The notes beneath the pieces are model-generated. The model did not search any database. It was given only the letters and a program-made list of their open reading frames with translations, and was not told the DNA's origin. This document shows positions 1-6,243 of a DNA stretch of 7,246 nucleotides, piece after piece. The position numbers and the translations under genes are program-made. Numbering within the stretch: the stretch's first letter is position 1; every line of letters starts with the position of its first letter. The stretch is taken from contig CAYNNP010000287.1 in the NCBI GenBank assembly GCA_964398215.1, forward strand, positions 1 to 7,246, read 5' to 3'. Source of the DNA: CAYNNP01 sp964398215. GTDB lineage: Bacteria > Planctomycetota > Planctomycetia > Pirellulales > Pirellulaceae.

Positions 1-10
1 TTTGATTTCC

Positions 11-94
11 TGAGCCGTTGGCTCTAGCCGCGGTTAATAACGGTCTGGCTGTGCTCGAAACCGGGGCTATCGCCGGCTATCGCCCTGCGGCTCA
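11..94. repeat. REP-like imperfect palindromic intergenic repeat, about 84 bp
   Basis: The ends are a perfect 7-bp inverted repeat: TGAGCCG at 11-17 and CGGCTCA at 88-94. Inside it, AGCCGCGGTT (26-35) pairs with AACCGGGGCT (59-68) at 9 of 10 positions, so the element can fold into an outer and an inner stem. A perfect 10-bp tandem duplication, GGCTATCGCC, lies at 65-74 and 75-84 within the right arm. The element sits about 70 bases beyond the stop of the minus-strand gene that ends at 163. From memory, similar GC-rich elements with arms of the form GAGCCGT..GGC and CTGCGGCTCA are scattered between genes in Rhodopirellula-type genomes; that part is recollection and was not searched. It may be a non-autonomous mobile repeat or a transcript-end structure. 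No T-run follows it on either strand. Confidence 0.6.
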
Positions 95-162
95 CAGAAA
101 AAATGCCACGCAATACCGTTCAGGCTCTTAGCGATGCGAGCCTATGCCTGTATGCCCGTAAA

Positions 163-906
163 CTAGGCGGCTTGCTTTTCGGACGCGTCAGCTTGGTCGG
201 CAAGTCGTCTTGCTTGGTCGACCCACTGCTCTCGTTCAATTCTTCCCTTGAACGACAGAATCTCGTTGAATTTCCAGATGTTGTAGTCGTTCCAATTCGC
301 GATTTGCTCAAAGTAGAAGACGCCGTTTTGATTCAGCAGATCCTGATTGACCGCACCCACGCCCCAGATTCGAGTCAGGTCGTCACTGTTCTCAGGACGC
401 TTCGTCAAAATCACGCCCATCTCTGGATCGGCATAGGGGGAATAGTCAGCAAAGCGATCCAGCAGTGGCTGGCCGATCGACACGATGTTGTCAGCTGCCA
501 AGTCAGCTTTGTCATCATTGTTGTCAGCATCGGCATCGGTATCTTCGGCGTGATGAACGACCACAGATTCCGTTTCACTCTGTTCGCGGTACTCTTGTTG
601 CTGCATTTGCAATTGCAACAACAATCGGATTCGGTCAACCGACTCTTGTAGCACTTGGATGTTCTCTTCCGACTCATCGGCTTGGCGGCGAAGCAAAACG
701 ATTTCTCGTTGAAGCTCATTTACATCCACCGCATCCGACGGTGTTTGCCGACGACGTTCGATCGAAATTGCAGCAGCGCTGCGCTCCGATTCGCGATCCA
801 CTAGACTGTAGATCACCCAGAGCACGGCCAGCAAAACGTACAGTCCAACCACCGCGATCAAGACGGTGGTGTCGTAATAGCCAAGGACGGCGATGACTGG
901 TGACAT
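163..906 (-). CDS. Membrane-anchored coiled-coil protein with C-terminal helix-hairpin-helix-like domain
   Basis: This 247-residue protein has one N-terminal hydrophobic segment (about residues 13-35), followed by a Gln/Glu-rich stretch predicted to be coiled coil (about 62-107) and an acidic Asp-rich linker (about 121-139). The C-terminal domain (about 161-237) contains DDLTRIWGVG, then FEQIANWN, then FKGRIEREQW and VDQARRL. This pattern resembles the 'ddL..I.GIG..le..Ln..Gi..f.QIA.w....i......l.f.GRI.R..W..QA..L' module found alone or fused to NuoE-like and ribosomal proteins. It is related to helix-hairpin-helix domains that bind nucleic acid or act as adaptors. The exact function is unknown. 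The start at 906 places the hydrophobic segment at the N-terminus, but no good Shine-Dalgarno site precedes it. The soluble part is probably cytoplasmic, since basic residues follow the membrane segment. The gene is alone on its strand here. The coding call is strong; the role is not established. Confidence 0.88.
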   Translation of the reverse strand: MSPVIAVLGYYDTTVLIAVVGLYVLLAVLWVIYSLVDRESERSAAAISIERRRQTPSDAVDVNELQREIVLLRRQADESEENIQVLQESVDRIRLLLQLQMQQQEYREQSETESVVVHHAEDTDADADNNDDKADLAADNIVSIGQPLLDRFADYSPYADPEMGVILTKRPENSDDLTRIWGVGAVNQDLLNQNGVFYFEQIANWNDYNIWKFNEILSFKGRIEREQWVDQARRLADQADASEKQAA

Positions 907-1136
907 GGGTGATCCGGGAATTGGTTGTGATCTGGTTCCGCTATCAAATAAATTGGAGTCTTGCGGCTAAAACGTCTCTATCTCCATGTCATTCATCGGG
1001 AAATCATCATGTCAGTTTCAGCCCGGATATTCTGTTCACCATTTTTAATTCCCATAGAACGCCAAAAGGTGTTGAACTTTATCGCTTGGCGAATCGATGA
1101 TGAACGATTTGATGCAAGCAATCGAGATCGGCGCAT

Positions 1137-1209
1137 AAAAAAAGGCGGTCTAAGTTACCCCAGAAATATACCGGCAACATTGCCAGCAATTTAAATTACT
1201 TAGACCGCC
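1137..1209 (-). terminator. Long-stem Rho-independent terminator-like hairpin with T7 tail, minus strand
   Basis: GGCGGTCTAAGT (1144-1155) and ACTTAGACCGCC (1198-1209) form a perfect 12-bp inverted repeat. The 42-base intervening loop contains a smaller hairpin, GGCA/TGCC around 1173-1184. Read on the minus strand, the stem is followed at once by seven T residues (plus-strand A run 1137-1143), which is the arrangement of an intrinsic terminator. The plus-strand side has no T-run, so the signal is directional. The loop is longer than in a typical terminator. No annotated minus-strand gene ends just upstream of it; the nearest minus-strand gene begins downstream, at 906. It may insulate that gene, or end an unrecognised transcript starting somewhere in 1210-1553. 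Confidence 0.6.
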
Positions 1210-1267
1210 GTGTCCGGCCCCACCACCCCAACGTTTGTGGAACTGAACAACATTCTCATCGGGAATT

Positions 1268-1291
1268 CGCCGAGGCGCAAGGACGCCAAAC
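1268..1291. repeat. Three near-tandem 8-bp units
   Basis: CGCCGAGG, CGCAAGGA and CGCCAAAC lie head to tail, sharing the leading CGC and the purine-rich second half. GGCG (1274-1277) and CGCC (1284-1287) can also pair. From memory it resembles degenerate GCGCAAAGACGCAAAG-type short tandem sequences seen between genes in several bacterial groups. With only three imperfect units, chance cannot be excluded. Confidence 0.3.
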
Positions 1292-1298
1292 ACTCCGC

Positions 1299-1316
1299 TT
1301 GAGGGTTAGCCCTCAA
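1299..1316. other. Perfect 7-bp hairpin with TTAG loop
   Basis: TTGAGGG (1299-1305) and CCCTCAA (1310-1316) are exact reverse complements separated by TTAG. There is no T-run on either side, so it is not a standard terminator. It lies upstream, on the minus strand, of the terminator-like hairpin at 1137-1209, so both would be parts of one RNA if a minus-strand transcript exists there. On the plus strand it would lie about 240 bases upstream of the heme-protein start. Confidence 0.45.
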
Positions 1317-1553
1317 CAGCAGGTTCTTCATGTGCATTCAATATCAATTGCCCTGTTTGCGACGGCCAGCGCAGGAGACGGCGGCAGGTGTCACGCAGGA
1401 CGGTGACGTAACAAATCGCAATACCAAAACTCACTCGGCGGGTTACCAAAATGACGTAGAATTGAAAACTGATTCGCCTGCGCGTGGTTCCTGTCCACTT
1501 GCCAGTGTATCCTTAGACCTTCATCTAGATTCACTCTCATTCGCGGCGGTGCT

Positions 1554-4500
1554 ATGCGATCTTTTACTGTGTTCGGTGCGTTATTGATCGCATCGGTCAC
1601 TTCATACGCTCAAGACTTTCCAAAAGTTTATAACACCGAAACGTTGTCGGCGGATACTTTGATGTCGGCCGATGAAGCTGCCAAGCGTTTTGACGTTCCC
1701 GATGGGTTTCAGGTCGACGTTTTTGCCAGCGAGCCGGACGTGCAGAACCCAATCGCAATGGCTTGGGATGCCAAGGGCCGATTGTGGGTGGCAGAGAACT
1801 ATACATACGCCGAACGCACACAGCGATTCCAAATGGACTTGCGCGATCGCGTTTTGATTTTTGACAACACGCGCGGCAATCGATTCAAAACACGCAAAGT
1901 CTTTACCGACAACGTGCAAATGTTGACAGGCCTGGAAGTTGGCAAAGGCGGTGTGTGGTTGATGTGCCCGCCGAAATTGATTTTTGTTCCCGATGCCGAT
2001 GGCGATGATGTACCGGACGCCGGCGGAGAAAAGGTTGTCCTGGATGGGTTTACGGTTGCCGAAAGTAACTATCACAACTTTGCGAATGGCCTGAAGTTTG
2101 GACCGGATGGTTGGCTGTATGGGCGGTGTGGCGGTTCGTGCCCTGGGCGTATCGGCAAACCGGGAACTCCTGAAGATCGACGACTTGCATTGGAAGGTGG
2201 AATTTGGAGATATCACCCTGAACGCGAAACGGTCGAAGTGTTGACTTCGGGAACAACGAATCCATGGGGACACGATTGGAACGAAGTCGGCGAAATGTTC
2301 TTTTGCAACACGGTGAATGGTCACCTTTGGCACATGACCCCGGGCGCTCATTATGTTCGGCCGTTCTTATTGGACCCGAACCGCCGAACCTACAAACTGA
2401 TCGACATGCACGCGGACCATTGGCATTTTGATACCGGTCAGAGTTGGTCAAAATCACGTGATGGCGTGGCCAACGAATACGGCGGAGGCCACGCTCATAT
2501 CGGCACGATGATCTATCAAGGAACGAACTGGCCAGAAGAGTTTCGTGGCAAGCTGTTCACGATCAATCAACATGGCCGACGAGTGAACCAAGAAGTCTTG
2601 GAACGACACGAAAGCGGCTATGTGGCTAAACATGGCAAAGACATTTTGTTGTCAAAGGATATTTGGTTTCAAGGAATCGATTTAAGCGTTGGTCCCGACG
2701 GAAGTGTATTCATCATTGACTGGAGTGACACTGGCGAGTGCCATGAACGCACGGGAGTCCATCGCGAGAGTGGCCGTATTTTCAAGGTCAGCCATCGTTC
2801 GGCTACCAAGCCGGCAGCGCAGTCGCAGCATTGGCTGGAAGCATGCACTGACCAGAATTCGTGGGCGCGAAAGCAATCGCTGCTGAACCCGAGCCTCGGT
2901 CTGATTCAGAATGAAGATGGACTTTTCAAGGACCGGTTCGACAAGGCCAAGACGTCCGCAGAAGCCGTTCAGATGTTGCTGGCACTGCATGCGATCGGCC
3001 AAACTCCTGCCGGTTTTCTAAAACAACAGCTTAAACATTCCGATGAGCATGTTCGCGTTTGGGCGATTCGCTTGCTGACGGATTCTTGGCCAATCGATGA
3101 TGCGTTGGGACCAGTTTGGCTGTCGGAATCGGAACAGAAACGGATTGCGACCGAATCCAAAGAACTGATGAAGTCACTGGTTGGACTTGCACAGGATGAT
3201 CCGTCGTCGATGGTTCGACTGACACTTGCATCGACTCTACAAAGACTGCCGGTTGCGATGCGTTCCGAATTGGGTTTGGCTCTCGTGGCCCATTCGCAAG
3301 ACGCTGATGACCATAACCTGCCAATGATGATTTGGTATGGCCTGATACCTGTCGCAACGAATGACATCCAGCAGCTGGTTTCGGTCGCCGAGCACTGCGC
3401 GCTGCCCGATACGCTGCTGTGCCTGTCGCGTTGTTTGGCAGAAGAAATTGAATCGCACCCGGAGGCGCTGGACGGTTTGTTAAAGCTGGTTGCGAGATCC
3501 AAGAATACGGGTTACCAGTCGACTGTACTGAAAGGAATCTCCCAGGGGTTGGCCGGTTGGGCACGTGCGCCGAAACCAAAGTCTTGGGATTTGATCGTGA
3601 ATCTAAAATCCGCTGAACTGGCAGGCAAAGTTCGAGAACTTAGCGTTGTGTTTGGGGACGGACGGGCAATGGACCAGCTGAAGCAAGTTGTGCTTGGCAA
3701 AACCGGTGCGCCGGACAGTTTGCGGCAGAGCGCCCTGGAGACGTTGATTTACAGCAAGCCGCCTGACCTGCGAGAGATTTGCGAAAAGCTCTTGAAAAAC
3801 CAACGATTGAATGTCACCGCAGCGCGTGGGCTGGCCAGTTTTGATGATCCTAAAATTGGTGCTTTGCTGGTTGGTCGCTATCGAAACTTCCGGTCACCGT
3901 TTCACCCGCAAATAATGTCGATCCTGGTGTCGCGAAAGTCGTTCGCTCGGCCGATGCTCGAAGCGATTGGCAAAGGGCGGATTCCGCGTAGTGACTTGTC
4001 TGCGTTTCAAGTTCGGCAGATCCATGAATTCGGCGATGCAGAGTTGTCAAAGTTGGTCGCGAAAGTGTGGGGCGAAATTCGTGAGACTCCTGCGGAGAAA
4101 AAAGCGACGATCGAAAAATTGAAACGTAACCTGGATGCACAGACGTTGACCAAATCTGACAAGAGCAATGGGCGAGCGCTATTTGTAAAACACTGCCAGA
4201 CTTGTCATCGCTTGTATGGTGATGGTGGCAAGGTTGGACCTGATATCACAGGTTCGGATCGTAGTAACTTGGATTATTTGCTGGGCAATATCATCGACCC
4301 TAGCTCGGTTGTGGACAAAGACTACAGGATGTCGATGCTGGCCACAGAGGACGGTCGTGGGATCAGTGGTTTGGTCGTTGACGAGACCGACAAGACGCTT
4401 TCGATACAGACTGCAACCGAGCTGATCAAGCTGCAGCAAGCTGACATTGTGCGGCGAAAGGTCACCGAAAAATCACCGATGCCCGAAGGCTTGCTGGATA

Positions 4501-4583
4501 ACCTGACGGACAAACAGATAAGCGATCTGATTGGCTATCTGCAACATCCAACTCAGGTTGATTTGCCATCTAGCAAACGCTGA
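1554..4583 (+). CDS. Exported PVC-type heme-binding CxxCH protein (beta-propeller, HEAT-like, cytochrome c)
   Basis: This 1009-residue protein starts with a clear signal peptide: a hydrophobic core at residues 5-18 and a likely cut after SYA near residue 19. Residues about 45-415 form the family's N-terminal propeller-like domain. Landmarks are GRLWVAENY (75-83), a possible Ca-binding DADGDDVPD (147-155), HNFANGLKFGPDGWLYG (174-190), NPWGHDWN (236-243), and the closing SDTGECHERTGVHRESGRIF (391-410). The middle (about 420-860) is helical and HEAT-repeat-like. The C-terminal cytochrome c domain carries CQTCH at 881-885 (heme cysteines C881 and C884, axial H885) and the probable Met ligand M976 in PMPEG. 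This matches the two-part planctomycete/verrucomicrobial family usually annotated 'membrane-bound dehydrogenase' or 'heme-binding domain' protein. It should act in the periplasm in an unknown oxidation or electron-transfer reaction. The signal peptide supports this start, although no strong ribosome site precedes it. Its 3' end overlaps the convergent nagA-like gene. Confidence 0.95.
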   Translation: MRSFTVFGALLIASVTSYAQDFPKVYNTETLSADTLMSADEAAKRFDVPDGFQVDVFASEPDVQNPIAMAWDAKGRLWVAENYTYAERTQRFQMDLRDRVLIFDNTRGNRFKTRKVFTDNVQMLTGLEVGKGGVWLMCPPKLIFVPDADGDDVPDAGGEKVVLDGFTVAESNYHNFANGLKFGPDGWLYGRCGGSCPGRIGKPGTPEDRRLALEGGIWRYHPERETVEVLTSGTTNPWGHDWNEVGEMFFCNTVNGHLWHMTPGAHYVRPFLLDPNRRTYKLIDMHADHWHFDTGQSWSKSRDGVANEYGGGHAHIGTMIYQGTNWPEEFRGKLFTINQHGRRVNQEVLERHESGYVAKHGKDILLSKDIWFQGIDLSVGPDGSVFIIDWSDTGECHERTGVHRESGRIFKVSHRSATKPAAQSQHWLEACTDQNSWARKQSLLNPSLGLIQNEDGLFKDRFDKAKTSAEAVQMLLALHAIGQTPAGFLKQQLKHSDEHVRVWAIRLLTDSWPIDDALGPVWLSESEQKRIATESKELMKSLVGLAQDDPSSMVRLTLASTLQRLPVAMRSELGLALVAHSQDADDHNLPMMIWYGLIPVATNDIQQLVSVAEHCALPDTLLCLSRCLAEEIESHPEALDGLLKLVARSKNTGYQSTVLKGISQGLAGWARAPKPKSWDLIVNLKSAELAGKVRELSVVFGDGRAMDQLKQVVLGKTGAPDSLRQSALETLIYSKPPDLREICEKLLKNQRLNVTAARGLASFDDPKIGALLVGRYRNFRSPFHPQIMSILVSRKSFARPMLEAIGKGRIPRSDLSAFQVRQIHEFGDAELSKLVAKVWGEIRETPAEKKATIEKLKRNLDAQTLTKSDKSNGRALFVKHCQTCHRLYGDGGKVGPDITGSDRSNLDYLLGNIIDPSSVVDKDYRMSMLATEDGRGISGLVVDETDKTLSIQTATELIKLQQADIVRRKVTEKSPMPEGLLDNLTDKQISDLIGYLQHPTQVDLPSSKR

Positions 4584-5470
4584 GGGTTTTTGGTCATCCA
4601 TCGCAGTGCATCGTCGCGCGAAACGCCGACTTGGTTCACTAGCACATCGACCATTTGTGGTAGCGTCGTCGCGCAGCCGGCAAAGTGTTTGCGATCCGCT
4701 GACCAAGCCGCTCCGTCCTCGTCGACTTCGACGATCTGATCAGCTAGCTCGTATCGCCCGGGCCCCAGACCAGCTGCACTGATCGCGTCGGATACGATAA
4801 TGATATTCTGATCAGGAATGATGCTCAGATAGTTCTTCAGCGCGAACGCTGGAATATGGTGCCCGTCTGCGATCAACGAACATGGCAATCGGTCAGCAAT
4901 GCTAAGCACGCGTTGGACAATGTTATCGTGGCGGTGCATCTGTCCCGGACAAGCGTTCCCGAGGTGGGTGAACAGACACAGGCCGTTGTCGACCGCGCCC
5001 AATAGTTGATCGATCGACGCATCGCAGTGGCCCGCTGCAACGATCAGCCCTTGATCGGCCAACCACAGCGTGACCTTCGCGCCATCATCCATTTCCGGCG
5101 CCAAGGTGACTAGTTTTGCGTGGCCACCCGCCGCTTCCAGCAGTTCTTGAGCCATGGAAATCGATGCTTTGCAAACCGCCGACTTTGGGTGAGCCCCAAC
5201 AAAGCCATCTTGGACGTTGATGAACGGGCCTTCAATGTGAATCCCTGTGATGACTTCAGCAAATTCAGTGTTCGTTTCGATCAGATTCGCGATGCGCCCA
5301 ATCCGGCGAATCATGGATTGGCGATCGGCAGTAATGATCGTAGCCAGACATGATGCTACGTGATCAGCCTTCAACCGCTTCGCAACATGGCTGGCTTCAT
5401 CGTCGGTCAGATTGTCCGAATTGAAATCGACACCCGCGTATCCATTCACTTGCAAGTCGACGAAATTCAT
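4553..5470 (-). CDS. nagA: NagA-type N-acetylglucosamine-6-phosphate deacetylase, barrel-only form
   Basis: This 305-residue protein belongs to the amidohydrolase superfamily. It should remove acetate from N-acetylglucosamine-6-phosphate in the cytoplasm, an early step in amino-sugar and cell-wall recycling. Family landmarks are VDLQVNGYAGVDF (4-16), GIHIEGPF with metal-ligand candidate E80 (76-83), AAGH with H148, THLGNA with H169 and N172, ADGHHIP with H204/H205, and SDAISAAGLG with catalytic Asp candidate D228. All metal and catalytic positions expected from E. coli NagA appear present. It is short: E. coli NagA is about 382 residues. It starts at the first barrel strand and stops just after the NPQRLL segment, so both parts of the usual accessory beta-sandwich are absent. 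An in-frame TGA at 5516-5518, with no ATG, GTG or TTG before 5470, excludes a longer N-terminus. The 52-base gap to the upstream gene holds only a weak promoter-like TTGACC (5514-5519). Substrate specificity is inferred. Confidence 0.87.
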   Translation of the reverse strand: MNFVDLQVNGYAGVDFNSDNLTDDEASHVAKRLKADHVASCLATIITADRQSMIRRIGRIANLIETNTEFAEVITGIHIEGPFINVQDGFVGAHPKSAVCKASISMAQELLEAAGGHAKLVTLAPEMDDGAKVTLWLADQGLIVAAGHCDASIDQLLGAVDNGLCLFTHLGNACPGQMHRHDNIVQRVLSIADRLPCSLIADGHHIPAFALKNYLSIIPDQNIIIVSDAISAAGLGPGRYELADQIVEVDEDGAAWSADRKHFAGCATTLPQMVDVLVNQVGVSRDDALRWMTKNPQRLLDGKST

Positions 5471-5522
5471 GAAGCCAAAAACCGGTGTGTGTAGAATATC
5501 AAACAGTTTCGGCGGTCAACGG

Positions 5523-6071
5523 CTAGAACAACAAGCCTGTCTCGCTGCCATCGTCGATCTCGCGACGAACTTCGCGCAAGCCATACGCACATAGCTCGAA
5601 ATGTTCGCTTAACCGATGCAGCAGATCGCTCGACGGACGGTCCTCACCACCTTCGATTTGCGCGGCGATCGCGTAAGCTCGCTTGCCGTGGCGACAATAA
5701 TCCTTGAACCAATCCGCTGACGAATCCGGTTTGGACTTTCGCAAACTTTCAGGGTACATGCCAGACCAGAACAATGTAAAGTCGCCGATGTGACGGTGTA
5801 CTTCGCGCTTTGCGAGGCCGATTCGCTTTTCAGCTTCGTACAACATCTGAAAAACTTCTGTGACCGGTTTGCCGTTGTTCTTGCGAACCCTGTGGAATGA
5901 TTCGACTCGTACAAATCGCATCATCATATCATTCAGGTATTCGACAAGCTGGACATCTACCACACCGAGTTTCGAATGAAAGATAAACTCGTTTAATCCG
6001 CGAAAGAACTTGTCAAGTGTTCCTCGCTCTGGCGGGTCATCCGCCGAATCGTTTCGGTTATCAGATACCAT
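5523..6071 (-). CDS. Helical hypothetical protein, conserved in character (HIGDFTLFW motif)
   Basis: I do not recognise a named family. The 182-residue protein has no signal peptide or membrane segment, is rich in charged residues, and looks all-helical. A striking central motif, HRHIGDFTLFWSGMYPE, begins at residue 92 (H92, H94, D97, W102) and looks like a conserved core. A second patch, DYCRHGKRAY, follows at about 114-123, and an amphipathic helix (LSEHFELCAYGLREVRREID) lies near the C-terminus. The start at 6071 is chosen because AGGAGG on the minus strand (plus 6078-6083) sits six bases upstream, the best ribosome site in the window. A frame open to 6110 would add 13 residues without a ribosome site. 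The gene lies between folK and nagA on the same strand, 172 bases after folK and 52 bases before nagA. Clustered His, Asp and Cys residues could bind a metal, but this is speculation. Confidence 0.85.
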   Translation of the reverse strand: MVSDNRNDSADDPPERGTLDKFFRGLNEFIFHSKLGVVDVQLVEYLNDMMMRFVRVESFHRVRKNNGKPVTEVFQMLYEAEKRIGLAKREVHRHIGDFTLFWSGMYPESLRKSKPDSSADWFKDYCRHGKRAYAIAAQIEGGEDRPSSDLLHRLSEHFELCAYGLREVRREIDDGSETGLLF

Positions 6072-6077
6072 TATCGG

Positions 6078-6083
6078 CCTCCT
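6078..6083 (-). promoter_or_regulatory. Strong Shine-Dalgarno site AGGAGG that fixes the start at 6071
   Basis: The plus-strand CCTCCT reads AGGAGG on the minus strand, six bases before the ATG whose first base is 6071. It is a consensus ribosome site in a window where the other genes have weak or no sites. It argues against the longer frame starting at 6110. Confidence 0.75.
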
Positions 6084-6127
6084 GGATCCTTGTCCTGAAG
6101 GTGTGCGCATCGGTCTACTGGTAATGG

Positions 6128-6155
6128 GTTATCAATTCCATCGGACTCGGGTCAA
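6128..6155 (-). promoter_or_regulatory. Possible sigma70-like promoter for the helical hypothetical
   Basis: On the minus strand, TTGACC (plus 6150-6155) and GATAAC (plus 6128-6133) are separated by 16 bases. The -35 box matches TTGACA at five of six positions and the -10 box matches TATAAT at four of six. Transcription would start near 6120 and give a leader of about 50 bases containing the AGGAGG site. Planctomycete promoters often diverge from this consensus, so this is tentative. Confidence 0.3.
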
Positions 6156-6205
6156 GCCGGATCATACGCACGACCTACTCCATTGTAGCTCGCGAATAGT
6201 CATCT

Positions 6206-6220
6206 AGCGTAAATTACGCT
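6206..6220. other. Short perfect palindromic hairpin after folK
   Basis: AGCGTA (6206-6211) and TACGCT (6215-6220) are exact reverse complements around a 3-base loop. The hairpin starts 24 bases beyond the folK stop codon and before the possible promoter of the next gene. It could end or protect the folK transcript, or be an operator. It lacks a following T-run, so it is not a standard intrinsic terminator. Confidence 0.35.
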
Positions 6221-6243
6221 CGAACCCATAGAAAACGCAGGTT

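Larger units (their letters stand above)
907..1553. other. Intergenic region without a convincing gene
   Basis: This 647-base gap separates the divergent starts at 906 (minus) and 1554 (plus), so it must carry both promoters. I could not identify convincing -35/-10 pairs for either gene. Open frames in it are short, lack recognisable protein character and start without clear ribosome sites. The structured part is 1137-1316: a minus-strand terminator-like hairpin, a three-unit 8-bp near-tandem repeat, and a perfect 7-bp stem hairpin. The rest (907-1136 and 1317-1553) shows nothing I can name beyond small inverted repeats such as GTCAC at 1390-1394 against GTGAC at 1403-1407. Confidence 0.6.

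Noticed and set aside
98..143. Minus-strand terminator after the membrane-protein gene: AGGCTC (122-127) with GAGCCT (138-143), then T6 at plus 98-103
   Set aside because: The stem is only 6 bp with a 10-base loop, and the T-run begins about 18 bases beyond it, too far for an intrinsic terminator.
1009..1194. Small plus-strand frame of 61 codons starting after GGGAAATCATC
   Set aside because: The sequence lacks recognisable domain character, runs into the terminator-like hairpin, and has only a weak ribosome site.
1144..1209. Integron attC-like site: long inverted repeat with GTCTAAG and CTTAGAC
   Set aside because: attC core sites need RYYYAAC and GTTRRRY. The crossover triplet is CTT here instead of GTT, there is no cassette or integrase nearby, and the T7 tail fits a terminator better.
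1144..1209. Miniature transposable element with 12-bp terminal inverted repeats
   Set aside because: No flanking target-site duplication is visible and the one-sided T-run is typical of a terminator.
1499..1531. Promoter for the heme-protein gene: TTGCCA with TAGATT
   Set aside because: The spacing is about 21 bases and other pairings match the -10 consensus poorly.
1391..1600. Minus-strand 69-codon frame upstream of the heme-protein gene
   Set aside because: It overlaps the signal-peptide coding start of a certain gene, has low-plausibility composition, and matches no known family. I treat it as a shadow.
2121..2155. Second heme site in the large exported protein (RCGGSCPGR)
   Set aside because: The spacing is CxxxC and no His follows the second Cys, so it cannot be a CxxCH heme site. 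A disulfide is more likely.
6072..6110. Longer N-terminus for the helical hypothetical starting at 6110
   Set aside because: No ribosome site precedes 6110, while AGGAGG stands six bases before the ATG at 6071.
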